Shown piece after piece: positions 10,903 through 21,667 of a stretch of 64,000 nt of DNA (its first letter is position 1; every line of letters starts with the position of its first letter). This DNA is from Priapulus caudatus. Taxonomy: Eukaryota > Priapulida > Priapulimorpha > Priapulimorphida > Priapulidae. The position numbers were made by a program, and so were the translations under genes. The stretch is taken from the NCBI RefSeq assembly GCF_000485595.1, contig NW_014577754.1:83577-147576 (forward strand), in the 5' to 3' direction. Under the pieces are notes generated by a model. That model was not told the origin of the DNA, ran no database searches, and saw nothing but the letters and a program-made list of their open reading frames with translations.

Positions 10903-12936
10903 TCACCTGTCTTCACCTGCGAATGACTGCAGCGACAAACATTCCCGATCCAGTTGGTCGTGGCGCTCGGTGGCGCCCCCTGTCATGCCAGAATCCCGTG
11001 TGAAAGCCTTCGCCATCTCCAGGAGTGCTCCCGCTCTCCCGGCGGTCGCGTCGTCGAGGGCACCGCCGCCGAGCAGCTGCGCCAGAGTGCGCCGGTGTCG
11101 CGGTGGGTCGTCGCTGAAGGTGACCGGCGCCCATCTATCTTTCCGCGGCACGACACTCTTGAAGAACGGCGATGTGTAAACGTCGGGTCGCGGGGTCACG
11201 GACGTGACCTCATCGCGGGCGTCCTGCGCCGCGCATGAAGACGACTTGTTCGCTGCGTGGAACAGCAAGCGTGCTGCAGCCTCGGCATCCGAGCAGTGCT
11301 CCCGCGGACCAGCAGGGGGCGCTGCGGACTCCACCGCTTCAGAGCGTTCAACGTCGCCACTCCCGGGGTCGAGCAGCCGCGGCCGAAAGATGCCCAGCTT
11401 CTGCGGGAAGCGCTGCTTGCGTGACGGCCGCTCCGACCTGCTGCCACGCGACCCGTCCGCCATGACGGTCGCCGTGTCCGACTCCGTCCTGAAGTGTACC
11501 GCGTCATGATTCGTCGACGGTAACTCTGCGTCGTGCTGTGATTGGAGCCAATCTTCGCCCGTAGTTTGAGGAGACTCGTCCGGTGCCTGCCACAGCGCGA
11601 CCGCGCGCGCCGAATCGTCATCAGGCGGCGGTGACGCCGGCCTGGAGTGCCGGAGACGCGGCACCCCACGGTGCACATCGTTTACGTGGCTCGTGAGCGC
11701 CACCTGGGAGTGAAAGTGGTCGTCGCACGCCGAGCAGATGAATGTGTTGTCAACATTGTCGTCATGGCCGTGCGTGACGCGTGTGGCAGGGAGGGTGAAC
11801 ACATGGCTACGCCGCCAACGAGCTTCCAAGTGCAGCTGCGTGTGCCGCTCGAGGTACACCTGCGACGTGTAGACGCGCTGGCAGACGCCGCACGCATGCC
11901 GCTCGCCGCCGCGCGTCGTCTCCACGGCGACGTGGTCGCGCATCCGCCCGTGCGTCTGTGACGCCGCATTGCCGTGGAAACGCGCAGTGTGCGCGTGCAG
12001 AAGCTGCTGCTGCTTGAATGTCTTGCCACATGTCTCACACTCGACTGGTTTCACGACTCCGTCCCGCCGCGCCACCGCTCCAGCGCCATCTGTCCTCCTA
12101 GCCGCGATCGCCGTGTCGTCGTGCCGAGCCGCCACTGCCTCGCTGACATGCATCCGCACGTGCGCCCGCAGCCGGTCGTCCGACTTGAATCGCTTCTGGC
12201 AGACGGCGCAGCGATAGGGGGCGTCGGCGCGGTGCAGGGTCATGTGGCGGCGCAGCACCTGTCGTGTGGAGCAGGTGACGCCGCAGCGGTCGCACGCGAT
12301 GCGCCGGCGGCTCCCGTGCGTCAGCCGGTGGTGGAAGAAGTACTTCTTCCTGTGGTAGGCGAGGCCGCACACGTCGCAGACGAACTGACGCCGCAGATCG
12401 TGTTGCGTCTCGCGGTGAGTGACGACGTCCATCGCGTTCGCAAACACCATCTGACACGAAGGACACTGGAATGCTTTCCAGCGCGGAGACTCGCCATGCT
12501 GGAACTCGCGCATGTGGTCGGCTAGCCCCTTCTTGTTGCCGATGCCCTGGCTGCACACCAGGCAGAAGTAGAACGTCTCGTACGTTTCTGCAGGCAACAT
12601 TAAATTCCTCGTCCGTTTCCTTCGCTGCGACCGTGTGATGCTGCCATCTAATAGGGACTGGTCCTGGGTTTCCGAACGAAATGGGGTATTGTCTAGAAGA
12701 GTGCTGACATCTGGTGAATGAGGGTTGGGCGAGCTGTGTAATCCGTTACAATTCACATCTGGCTTGCCTTCGACTTCCATGTTGGATTTTTCACTTGACA
12801 GATTGCTGAGATTGTTGTCAGTGACTGAGTATTCTGTTTCAGCTTTAATGCCCAATAGATTATTCTGAATTTTCAAATAATCCACACCAGAACTCAAGTT
12901 AGCCACTAAAGATTGTTCATTTTCAGCTCTAGCCAT
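10903..12936 (-). CDS. Multi-C2H2 zinc-finger protein
   Basis: The intronless frame stays open from 12993, but its first ATG is at 12936; an in-frame TGA lies further upstream. It encodes 677 aa, a probable sequence-specific DNA-binding nuclear factor. Counting from 12993, the eight fingers are at about residues 144-166, 177-198, 206-226, 234-254, 262-282, 319-340, 368-388 and 420-441. Fingers 3-5 are close together and the rest are spaced irregularly by Ala/Arg-rich linkers. The N-terminal about 130 residues are acidic/Ser-rich with a basic RSQRRKRTR patch just before finger 1. The C-terminal half is disordered, with an LAQLL motif. The final codons read GAC AG|GTGAGG, so the TGA stop lies inside a consensus splice donor and the protein may continue in another exon. 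Orthology is not recognised. A spliced 5' exon is also possible. Confidence 0.8.
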   Translation of the reverse strand: MARAENEQSLVANLSSGVDYLKIQNNLLGIKAETEYSVTDNNLSNLSSEKSNMEVEGKPDVNCNGLHSSPNPHSPDVSTLLDNTPFRSETQDQSLLDGSITRSQRRKRTRNLMLPAETYETFYFCLVCSQGIGNKKGLADHMREFQHGESPRWKAFQCPSCQMVFANAMDVVTHRETQHDLRRQFVCDVCGLAYHRKKYFFHHRLTHGSRRRIACDRCGVTCSTRQVLRRHMTLHRADAPYRCAVCQKRFKSDDRLRAHVRMHVSEAVAARHDDTAIAARRTDGAGAVARRDGVVKPVECETCGKTFKQQQLLHAHTARFHGNAASQTHGRMRDHVAVETTRGGERHACGVCQRVYTSQVYLERHTQLHLEARWRRSHVFTLPATRVTHGHDDNVDNTFICSACDDHFHSQVALTSHVNDVHRGVPRLRHSRPASPPPDDDSARAVALWQAPDESPQTTGEDWLQSQHDAELPSTNHDAVHFRTESDTATVMADGSRGSRSERPSRKQRFPQKLGIFRPRLLDPGSGDVERSEAVESAAPPAGPREHCSDAEAAARLLFHAANKSSSCAAQDARDEVTSVTPRPDVYTSPFFKSVVPRKDRWAPVTFSDDPPRHRRTLAQLLGGGALDDATAGRAGALLEMAKAFTRDSGMTGGATERHDQLDRECLSLQSFAGEDR

Positions 12937-12999
12937 ACTGGGGTTTTCACTCCTGCACTCTACATTACTGTGGATTTTTGGTTCATTTAGCAAGTGATT

Positions 13000-13524
13000 A
13001 GAATTGCTGGTTGCATGTGTTCCTTGTGTGCCTTTTCAAAAGTTGCTTGCTACCTAGACAAATGCTAGGTCCTGTGCGATATCAAACCTGTCAAAAACCA
13101 GATATATAGCAGGATTACTACCTCGCTTTCTAAGGACCAGGACCTCACAATACTGTCTATAGTTCATAAAAAACTTTCCTCCACGTTCCACCCATGGCTG
13201 CATTTCCTGCGGAACTAGCTGAGGTAAACAGCGGGGTCAAAAGGGTCAACTTATTATTTTTACACAATAATTTCACACCCGTGTGCAACCTGATGATAGT
13301 TTCCGGCCATTGTTTTTTGTGGCCGACACTGCCAGCGTATGCGACATGTTGTATAATGGCAGAAAATACTCATCAATTTATGCATTTTATCAAGTATGAA
13401 GTTACTGCACAGATATACTAAGTTAACACATTTTTACCTTTTACTCTACCAATTAACCCCTGCCACTTCCTCAGGAAATTAAGTTTATAGGAGGTCGACA
13501 AACGGTGTAGTTTCTAAGTTTTTA
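13000..13524. other. Intergenic DNA upstream of the C2H2 gene
   Basis: No coding motif, repeat or clear promoter element was recognised. Confidence 0.5.
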
Positions 13525-13531
13525 CTATTAT

Positions 13532-14315
13532 CAAGAGCTAATAATACCTAGTGTACAACGGAAAAACGGGAAAATAGTGCTATTTCACGACAACATTATT
13601 CTACTTTGCCTGCGAGTCTATAATAATTTCATGGTATTGCATTAAGCAGAATTCTTTGCTCTCTAAAACAAGACCAACCGCTTGTCAATACGATACTCCT
13701 AGGCGGAGATATCGGCTCCTAAACCTCCCCTCCCACATGCCAAACGCCGCCTCGAATCCACTTCTGTCCGCATCCTTCACGCGTCTAAGCATTTCAGCTA
13801 TCGGTTTCCGTCACCGCTTGGAGCGCTGATAATTGATGTCACATGCCCAAATTTGGTACTCTTACTAGCTGCGTTGTAGAGACTTAATTAAAAAAACATT
13901 GCCGGCTCCATCATGACGGGCATTAGCCTTGCTAGGAAAGATAATGGGAGATAAGGGCATAGGCGATGCCCCCGAAAGTCACCTCCACCCTGCACCTGCA
14001 CCCGAAAATCATTCATACAATTATGGCGGAAAAACCGAACTCTAACGAAGCAACGCTTAGCCGCGTGAAGGATGCGGACAGAAGTGGATTCGAGGCGGCG
14101 TTTGGCATGTGGGAGGGGAGGTTTAGGAGCCGATATCTCCGCCTAGGAGTATCGTATTGACAAGCGGTTGGTCTTGTTTTAGAGAGCAAAGAATTCTGCT
14201 TAATGCAATACCATGAAATTATTATAGACTCGCAGGCAAAGTAGAATAATGTTGTCGTGAAATAGCACTATTTTCCCGTTTTTCCGTTGTACACTCTAGG
14301 TATTATTAGCTCTTG
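13532..14315. mobile_element. 784-bp foldback MITE with 7-bp target duplication
   Basis: Two inverted arms of about 260 bp (13532-13793 and about 14052-14315) are nearly perfect reverse complements. The ends read CAAGAGCTAATAATACCTAG. The flanks carry CTATTAT on both sides (13525-13531 and 14316-14322); one more C matches if an 8-bp duplication is allowed. The centre holds no transposase. The CA-start and 7-8-bp duplication would fit a non-autonomous hAT-type element, but the family is not certain. Confidence 0.85.
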
Positions 14316-15026
14316 CTATTATCAATATCACTATTAGTCTAGACTCTAGAGGTAGGTTGTGTGCAAGAACACGATTTTACCAATTTTGACTGTTGACTGT
14401 TGTTACACAGGGTTCATAGTAGTAAGACGCATGTCGAAATAAGGACTTATATGACCCTTTCTGGAGGCCAAAATAAGACTTTTTTTACGCGATTTCTGAT
14501 AGATCACCGACTATTAAAGTACACTAATAATATTTATATACACAGTTGCACAGCAGATTTAATTATTCCGTATTATATATACAGCAATTCTTACTCTAAG
14601 TCGAGAATAGTTTATAAAACAATTTATATGAAATATTGTAGGTTGCAAAAAATAAGGACTATTAAGTACTTTTCTAAGATTTCACCAAAAATAAGTACTA
14701 ATAAGGGCCCTTATTTTATTTTTGGCAAAATAAGTACTTATAAGACTTTGGAAGACCCGCTACGAACCCTGTTACAACTTATATTCGTCAAAATTTGTAT
14801 GAAGTGAAAATTCGTAAAATCGTGTACACATGCACTTCTTGTCTTGACATTGCTGCGGTTAGCTCAGCTGCAGGTGCAAATACACTTTATGATGTCGAGT
14901 ATGGCGGCGCTGTTTTACAATAGTGCCATCTAGCGCCCGATCTAAGAAACTATGGAAATGTATCGGAGGGTACCGTATTGATGACTAAGCATATATGTAT
15001 CTATGGTATATATGACTAAGCCTAAG

Positions 15027-16110
15027 CACAGGCACTTGAAGCGTTTCAATAAAATATAATGCTAAATAAATACGAAATTTATTTACTACCATATTTTTAA
15101 TGTTTCTATACTCTCTTTCACCTAGTATTATTGCCGACAGTTTCCTCTAAATTCCATCCAAATCCTATGTACAACATACGCTGCCGGCGGCCATTGCTCT
15201 CGCGGCTGCACTGTGAACACTTACACTTATATATATAGCAGGTAGGAAAGCGAGATCCCTAAATTCGCTTGACGCTCGCCTGATTTCACGCCTTCACAGC
15301 ACAAATACACATCCAACAGCTTCTATCTTTGTTTCCATTTCAAGAACAGTGTTCACTTGTTATAAAAACATATTGTCTCTGTTCATAACCGAGCTGTGTC
15401 ACGCAAAATCACACAAAGACTGACGAAATTCTCGCGTTCGCTAACCTTGCCCAGTAAATGTAAATGGCTGTCAGAATCAGGAAACACCCACCGGCGCTCT
15501 TCGTGACCTCATTCTTGCGCCGCAACGCTGCAACGTTTTTGCAACGCTCCAATGGCGAGGCTCATACAAGAGTTGGAAAGCAGTGCGCCGCCTATAGCCG
15601 ATAGACTGGTACTCGCTCCCACCTCTCGGCTTAGCTTAGTTACTCGATGGGTAATCAAGGTGGGAGCGAGTACCAGTCTATATAGCCCTGTACTGGCAGC
15701 CATTTACATTTACTGGGCAATGTTAGGGAACGCGAGAATTTCGTCAGTCTTTGGTTGATTTCGCGTGACACAGCTCGGTTACGAACAGAGACATTATGTT
15801 TTTATAACAAATGAACACTGTTCTTGAAATGGAAACAAAGATGGAAGCTGTTGGATGTGTATTTGTGCTGTGAAGGCGTGAAATCAAGCGAATTTAGGGA
15901 TCCCGCTTTCCTACCTGCTATATATATACAGCCGCGAGAGCAATGGCCGCGGGCAGCGTGTGTTGTACATAGGATTTGGACAGAATTTACAGGAAACTGT
16001 TGGCAATAATACTAGGTGAAAGAGAGTATAGAAACATTAAGAATTTGGTAGTAAATAGATTTCGTATTTATTTAGCATTATATTTTATTGAAACGCTTCA
16101 AGTGCCTGTG
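15027..16110. mobile_element. 1.08-kb foldback element with inner 24-bp hairpin
   Basis: The arms at 15027-15470 and 15697-16110 are reverse complements with a few indels. The termini are CACAGGCACTTGAAGCG. The spacer has a second perfect 24-bp inverted pair (15601-15624 and 15658-15681). No target duplication is visible and no protein is encoded. It lies only 15 bp from the next foldback element. Confidence 0.85.
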
Positions 16111-16216
16111 AGGCTGGGGGAGCTGCTAGATACAATAATGTAACCCAAACCCAAGATAGGGTTACAACGCGAGTCTATGGTTTTCTGTGGAGGAACCCCT
16201 GAGTGAATCACTCAGG

Positions 16217-16683
16217 GCGGTTTGCTGGTGCGTTTTTAGAGACTAGAACTTCCAAACTGGGTTTATTCTAAACACGAACCTTTCTCTGCTATCCTGGAAC
16301 TTACTATGTATCACAATACTCTGTATTAAACTAATATAACCTGTTACAAAAATTCGAAGTGACGAGCGGCGGATATATTGAGCGCCATTTCTGTTGACCT
16401 GTGACGTACTTCGGTTTGAAGAGCGAATTCACCGACCAATTGGAGGGCGCTGCGTTTGCCGATCGCTATGCGCATTGGGAATGCGTACGTCACAGGTCAA
16501 CAGAAATGGGGCTCAATATATCCGCCGCTCGTCACTTCGAATTTTTGTAACAGGTTATATTAGTTTAATACAGAGTATTGTAATACATAGTAAGTTCCAG
16601 GATAGCGGAGAAAGGTTCGTGTTTAGAATTAGAATAAACCCAGTTTGGAAGTTCTAGTCTCTGAAAACGCACCAGCAAACCGC
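16217..16683. mobile_element. Inner inverted-repeat unit nested in the composite foldback element
   Basis: The arms at 16217-16409 and 16485-16683 are reverse complements with a spacer of about 75 bp. The ends read GCGGTTTGCTGGTGCG. It may be an independent insertion or a structural part of the larger element. Confidence 0.75.
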
Positions 16684-16841
16684 ACTGTGTGGGGTGCCAC
16701 TAGGGACAGCGCGTCTCCCATGGTACCGAATTCTCTCCCTAGAGGGCGTGCCACTAGGGACAGCGCGTCTCCCAAGTCCGAAATAGTAGGTTTTAGATCC
16801 GCTAGATGGCGCATTATTAATTAACAATTAATAAAATCAGT

Positions 16842-16973
16842 TAACCCTAACCCTAACCCTAACCCAAATCCTAACCCTAACCCTAATCCTAACCCTAACC
16901 CTAACCCTAATCCTAACCCTAACCCTAACCCTAACCCTAATCCTAACCTTAACCCTATCCCTAATTAAAAATA
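16842..16973 (+). repeat. Interstitial telomeric-type (CCCTAA)n tract
   Basis: About 20 units of CCCTAA occur with occasional TCCTAA variants, sitting centrally inside inverted repeats. TTAGGG is the usual animal telomere repeat. Its placement inside a transposon argues against a chromosome end. Confidence 0.95.
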
Positions 16974-17144
16974 ATAATAATAAGGCCCTCTAGGGAGAGA
17001 ATTCGGTACCACGGGAGACGCGCTGTCCCTAGTCGCAGCCCACTGTGTGATTCACTAAGGGGTTCCTCCACAGAAAACCATAGAATCGCGTTGTAACCCT
17101 ATCCTGGGTTGTGGTTACATTATTGTATCTAGGGGAGCTGCATA

Positions 17145-18336
17145 CACAAACTGAAAGTGTATTCGGCTCAATATTTCGATAACGATTACGGGTAAGATTA
17201 AATTTACTAATACTATACTATAGTAATAGTATATGTACATCGACACACACGCGTTATCGTTCATCTGTGTAGGCCTACCTACGTAGTGTAGGTTCACTAA
17301 CTAGTAGGCCTACCTAGTAACCTACGTCGAAACGCCAAAAAATTAGGTAAAAGATTAATAATTATAAAAAGTAAAAAGTAAAAATGTCGATTGACGATTG
17401 TTGCACAACTTGAAACTAGTCACCCGTCTCGAGATTCGGTTCACATTAGTCCTACCTCTCTTTCAGATGGATCTCTTAAAAATATGACTTTATTGAAGCA
17501 AAGAACAAACGAAGTAGAACTCAACCAATGTCAATGATTACACAAACAACGACTGTGACAGTCACAGTGACAGTGTCTTCTTCGACTGTCATTTTTGCTT
17601 TGCAATGTATGGCGCCATCTCGTGGATGGTAAGTGCAAAATATTACCTCTTACTAGATAATATAAGTGTTTAATATATTATAATATATTTATATACATAA
17701 TACAAAATATAAATAATACACGCTAACATTATATTTTTATTAAATCATCAAACATGCATAGTTATATGTATTATGTGTAGTAAAGTGTATTTAAAAACTA
17801 AGCTATACATCTCTTACGAGACATACAGTCGTAGACTGAGGTTTGTTTTGTCATTTTCTTTCTTTTTATTTTCATTTTAAACTGTAGTTGTTGTAGTTTA
17901 TAATTATCGTGCCCGCTACTATATTGCTTTATTGCTTCCGGAGTTATATGTATTACAAAATGTTTCTGAGCTAATGAGTTAACGCTGTTACCAACACGGC
18001 CAGCAAGACAGCATTTCAGATCGTATCATTTTCTGGCGTTCATTCATTTGCAGCGTGACTCAGTGGTGAGCATTACCTTGAACAGCTATAGCACATTTGC
18101 TCATGCCATGGTAATACTACCTAGCTGTCTGCTGAATAAATAACGACTTGAGTTGATTCAGAAATCAGATAAGGAATCGGTAACAGCGTGTGCTTGCATA
18201 TACGAGTCGTGGTTACCTATCAGAGAAATAAAGTATTGCTAATTTTGTGGTAGAGACTCAACAAGATTAATTTTCTTTAATATTTTTAGGTCTCACTTTA
18301 ATGTGGTGGTTATAGTGCTCACTGATTCATTCCAAA
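17145..18336. other. AT-rich region upstream of PPP4C
   Basis: No repeat or gene was recognised. The PPP4C promoter and any 5' UTR exon should lie in its distal part, but no TATA box or start site can be assigned with confidence. Confidence 0.5.
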
Positions 18337-21300
18337 ATGACTGATTCTAGTGACCTAGACAGGTAAGCAGTAAAAAAAGTGATGCAACAACTGTTATATT
18401 GCCATCCACATGTAAATTAACCAAACAGCCTATGGCCTACCTCCTACCTTTATGTGAGTTGATTGGCTAAATTATCAAGTATGTACCAGCAGCTATAAAT
18501 CACGGGTAGGGGGTGAGAATTAGGATTCTAGTTGGAGTTCTCTTAGATTTGAGTTACACATGTTACCGTTTTGGAGCTTGCCAACTTCTTAACTTTATCC
18601 ATATAGAAACGTAGATTAATTCATGCGTAAACCACATTTCTTTATTTTACCTAGGCAAATTGAGCAGCTGAGGAAGTGTGAGGTCATCAAAGAAAGTGAA
18701 GTGAAATCCCTCTGTGCGAAAGCACGCGAAATCCTCGTAGAAGAAAGCAACGTGCAGAGAGTCGACTCTCCAGTCACAGTAAGCATCGCTTCTCTGTTAT
18801 TTATGAAGGTGTACAGTCAGCAGTGAGAGTAGCGCTTCTTTTTATGTCACTAGTTGATTCTTGCTCTTCACCAGCGAAATATTTCCGTTACGTGTTTATG
18901 ATGGATGATGACCATGGACAATTGACCCATAATATCATGTCTAGGATTTGATGAAAGATTAAAGAAAAATAGATTTATTTTTGTGTCAATTATCATTACT
19001 TCTAGTTTTTGGTCAACTCTAATAGTTCATATGGTGGTGATACCTCAGAAAGTAGTCCTTATGATTTTTTTGCTTAAGGAAAGGCATTTTCAAAGGTCGA
19101 GATAAAAAGGATAACTATGTTTAATATCAAAAATCTGTTTTCAGGTTTGTGGAGACATACATGGCCAATTCTATGACTTAAAAGAACTTTTTAAAGTTGG
19201 GGGTGATGTCCCAGATACAAACTACCTATTTCTTGGTGATTTTGTCGACAGAGGATTCTACAGTGTTGAAACCTTCCTACTTCTACTTGCACTTAAGGTA
19301 TATCATATCATGTTTGAAGTCACGTGAGCACAATTTGCATTAAAATATCTTTTATTATTATTATTTGCATTATATTTTATCTACGCAATCATAGTAATTT
19401 GTATGCTCTGTACCATCTTCTCGGCTATAAGATATTTAGTTTGGTATCTTTTATATTGATGTGTACATAGTTTATGTTTCCTTTCCTGACTTATACTGTT
19501 GTATTTTTTCAGAAGTTTTGTGGAGTACCTGTTGCTAACTAGCATTTGTCAATTCTAGGTGAGGTATCCGGACAGAATAACGTTAATTCGGGGTAACCAC
19601 GAGAGCAGGCAGATCACACAGGTGTATGGGTTTTACGACGAGTGTTTACGCAAGTATGGATCGATCACCGTGTGGCGTTACTGTACAGAAATCTTCGACT
19701 ATCTCAGTTTGTCGGCCATCATCGATGGCCAGGTGAGCCCCTTATTATCTACCTGTTCATGTTTGTTAGCATTAGTAATGTATCTACTCAGTTGTTATGT
19801 TAGCCGATGTAGGGTAATTAAGCTTAGCGAGCGTGAATCCGTAATGCTGGTTGCGTGCTAGGATGCTTGCGTGCTGGCTTAAAGGAATTATTTCACGAAT
19901 AACTGCACAATCGAGAAAAATATAGTCTCACCTAATAGCGAACATGTTACTGATTACTCCAGTATAAAAACTACCATGAGTTTATGCTGTTATGGTATAT
20001 AAAATAGCAAATAATACAGCCACATCCTTTCGCATAGCGATAGTTCTCTTGAAATTGGCAACCACCAGACAAAAGTGCATCTCATTGAGTGAGGTAGTAG
20101 TTCTAGACTGGTACACTATCTCTATTGCACAATTCCAGTTACTATGTAAAAGTACAAGGACAGGGTCTCGTAATAAACAAGTGGCATCATCATGTAACCA
20201 TGATGTAAACAAACAGATTTCATTATTGTTGTATATTTTTGTAAAAAACAACGGTGTACGAGTGTCCTAAGATATCTTGGCCTTACTTTAGACACTTGCT
20301 GTTATGCAAGCAATACCAGTAAGTATTGTAGGGGTCAGAAAAACTGTTTGAAATCATTATTTTCAAAAGTTAATGTTCGTGTTACCTTCGCAGATATTCT
20401 GTGTGCACGGAGGACTGTCTCCATCTATTCAAACACTCGACCAAATCCGAACAATAGACCGGAAACAAGAGGTACCTCATGATGGCCCAATGTGTGACTT
20501 GCTCTGGTCAGATCCAGAAGGTTTGTAATGTTTGTGAATGGGAAATGGTTATAAATATATATTCAACTAGTATGATAGTGATTATTAATTTTACTATTCA
20601 AGTTCCAGCCGATTTCAACTTAACTGCGTTACTATATAATATAAGTACCTTTGCGCACGACTGACTTTGTTTATACTTTTATCTTAATTACCCTGATCAT
20701 GTATCGTAAGTTGTTGTTACAACACTTGTAAGTTGATGTTAAGTTACGTTCAAGTAAATTTTAAGTTGACCCAAGTCTGTGACCTTTCCCGCAATTTGCA
20801 TGTTTGTGCGCGAGTGCGCGGCACGTGCGTTGTTTAATGGAGCGATTGGTGATGTTGGCGACAGACATGCAGGGCTGGGGCGTGAGCCCGCGCGGCGCCG
20901 GATACCTGTTTGGCAGCGACGTCGTCGCGCAGTTCAACGCCGTCAACGACATTGACATGATCTGCCGGGCGCACCAGCTTGTCATGGAGGGCTACAAGTG
21001 GCACTTCAACGAGACAGTGCTCACGGTCTGGTCGGCACCGAACTACTGCTACAGGTGAGTGGCTGTTAGTCGGCTGTCCCCGAGTGCTGCTACAGGTGAG
21101 TGGCTGTTAGTCGGCTGTCCCCGAGTGCTGCTACAGGTGAGTGGCTGTTAGTCGGCTGTCCCCGAGTGCTGCACTGCTAGCAGAGTCACTGCTCCTGCTG
21201 GAACACCTCTAGAAGGAAGTGTTACAAGCAGCGTTAGTGTTGGTTGCGCCCACACTCTCTCTCATCACGGGGTAAACGTACACGGTGCATGTAATTGCCG

Positions 21301-21667
21301 CTCGTTAACAATGTTTCCAGTGAGTCGGATGCTCTGACGACGTCGTGTCGCTAGAGACAGAAGAATAATCGTTAAGAACTCGACTCTGTACAAACGGTAA
21401 AACGGTGGCATATGGGCACGACATGGCTAATTGCCAACTCAAGGCTAGTGCAGGTTTGTTCAGTTGTTTCGTATTAGTTTCTGACGCGGCGATGGAGTGT
21501 GTGTGTGTGTGATGTCAGAACCATCTTTGCTCGACAGGTGCGGTAACGTGGCAGCAATACTGGAGCTAGACGAACACCTACAGAGAGACTTCACTATATT
21601 CGAGGCGGCACCGCAGGAGCGACGAGGCATACCTAGCAAAAAGCCACAGCCAGACTACTTCCTCTGA
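18337..21667 (+). CDS. PPP4C: Protein phosphatase 4 catalytic subunit (PP4c), complete
   Basis: A Ser/Thr phosphatase of the PPP family that acts with R2/R3 subunits in DNA-damage recovery, centrosome maturation and splicing. Exons: 18337-18362, 18655-18778, 19145-19297, 19559-19732, 20394-20520, 20865-21054, 21538-21667. They join in frame to 307 aa, the length I recall for the human protein, and all introns are GT-AG. Visible metal and active-site motifs are GDIHGQ (53-58), GDFVDRG (81-87), RGNHES (112-117) and HGG (164-166). The protein ends in DYFL, the tail whose last Leu is carboxymethylated in PP2A-like enzymes. The sequence matches remembered human PP4c almost throughout (for example [20 protein letters not shown]), and much less to PP2A or PP6. 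The exon 6 donor is repeated twice more downstream. It is convergent with VMP1. Confidence 0.97.
21048..21170 (+). repeat. 41-bp tandem triplication carrying the exon 6 splice donor of PPP4C
   Basis: The unit CTACAG|GTGAGTGGCTGTTAG.. repeats three times at exactly 41 bp. Donor GT dinucleotides therefore fall at 21055, 21096 and 21137. The first continues the conserved reading frame. Confidence 0.9.

Larger units (their letters stand above)
16126..17132. mobile_element. 1.0-kb composite foldback element with 8-bp TSD and telomeric core
   Basis: The outer termini are CTAGATACAATAATGTAAC and its inverse, flanked by the direct repeat GGGAGCTG (16118-16125 and 17133-17140). The outer arms are about 90-100 bp. 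Inside are three further parts: a second inverted repeat at 16217-16683, a third inverted pair at about 16694-16750 / 16984-17037, and between the latter a (CCCTAA)n tract. The phrase GCCACTAGGGACAGCGCGTC also occurs twice in direct orientation (16698 and 16750). There is no transposase. The class is unknown; an 8-bp duplication is shared by hAT, P and some other superfamilies. Confidence 0.85.

Noticed and set aside
16842-16973. Chromosome end or fusion point suggested by CCCTAA repeats
   Set aside because: The tract is enclosed by inverted repeats and a target duplication, so it travelled with a transposon.
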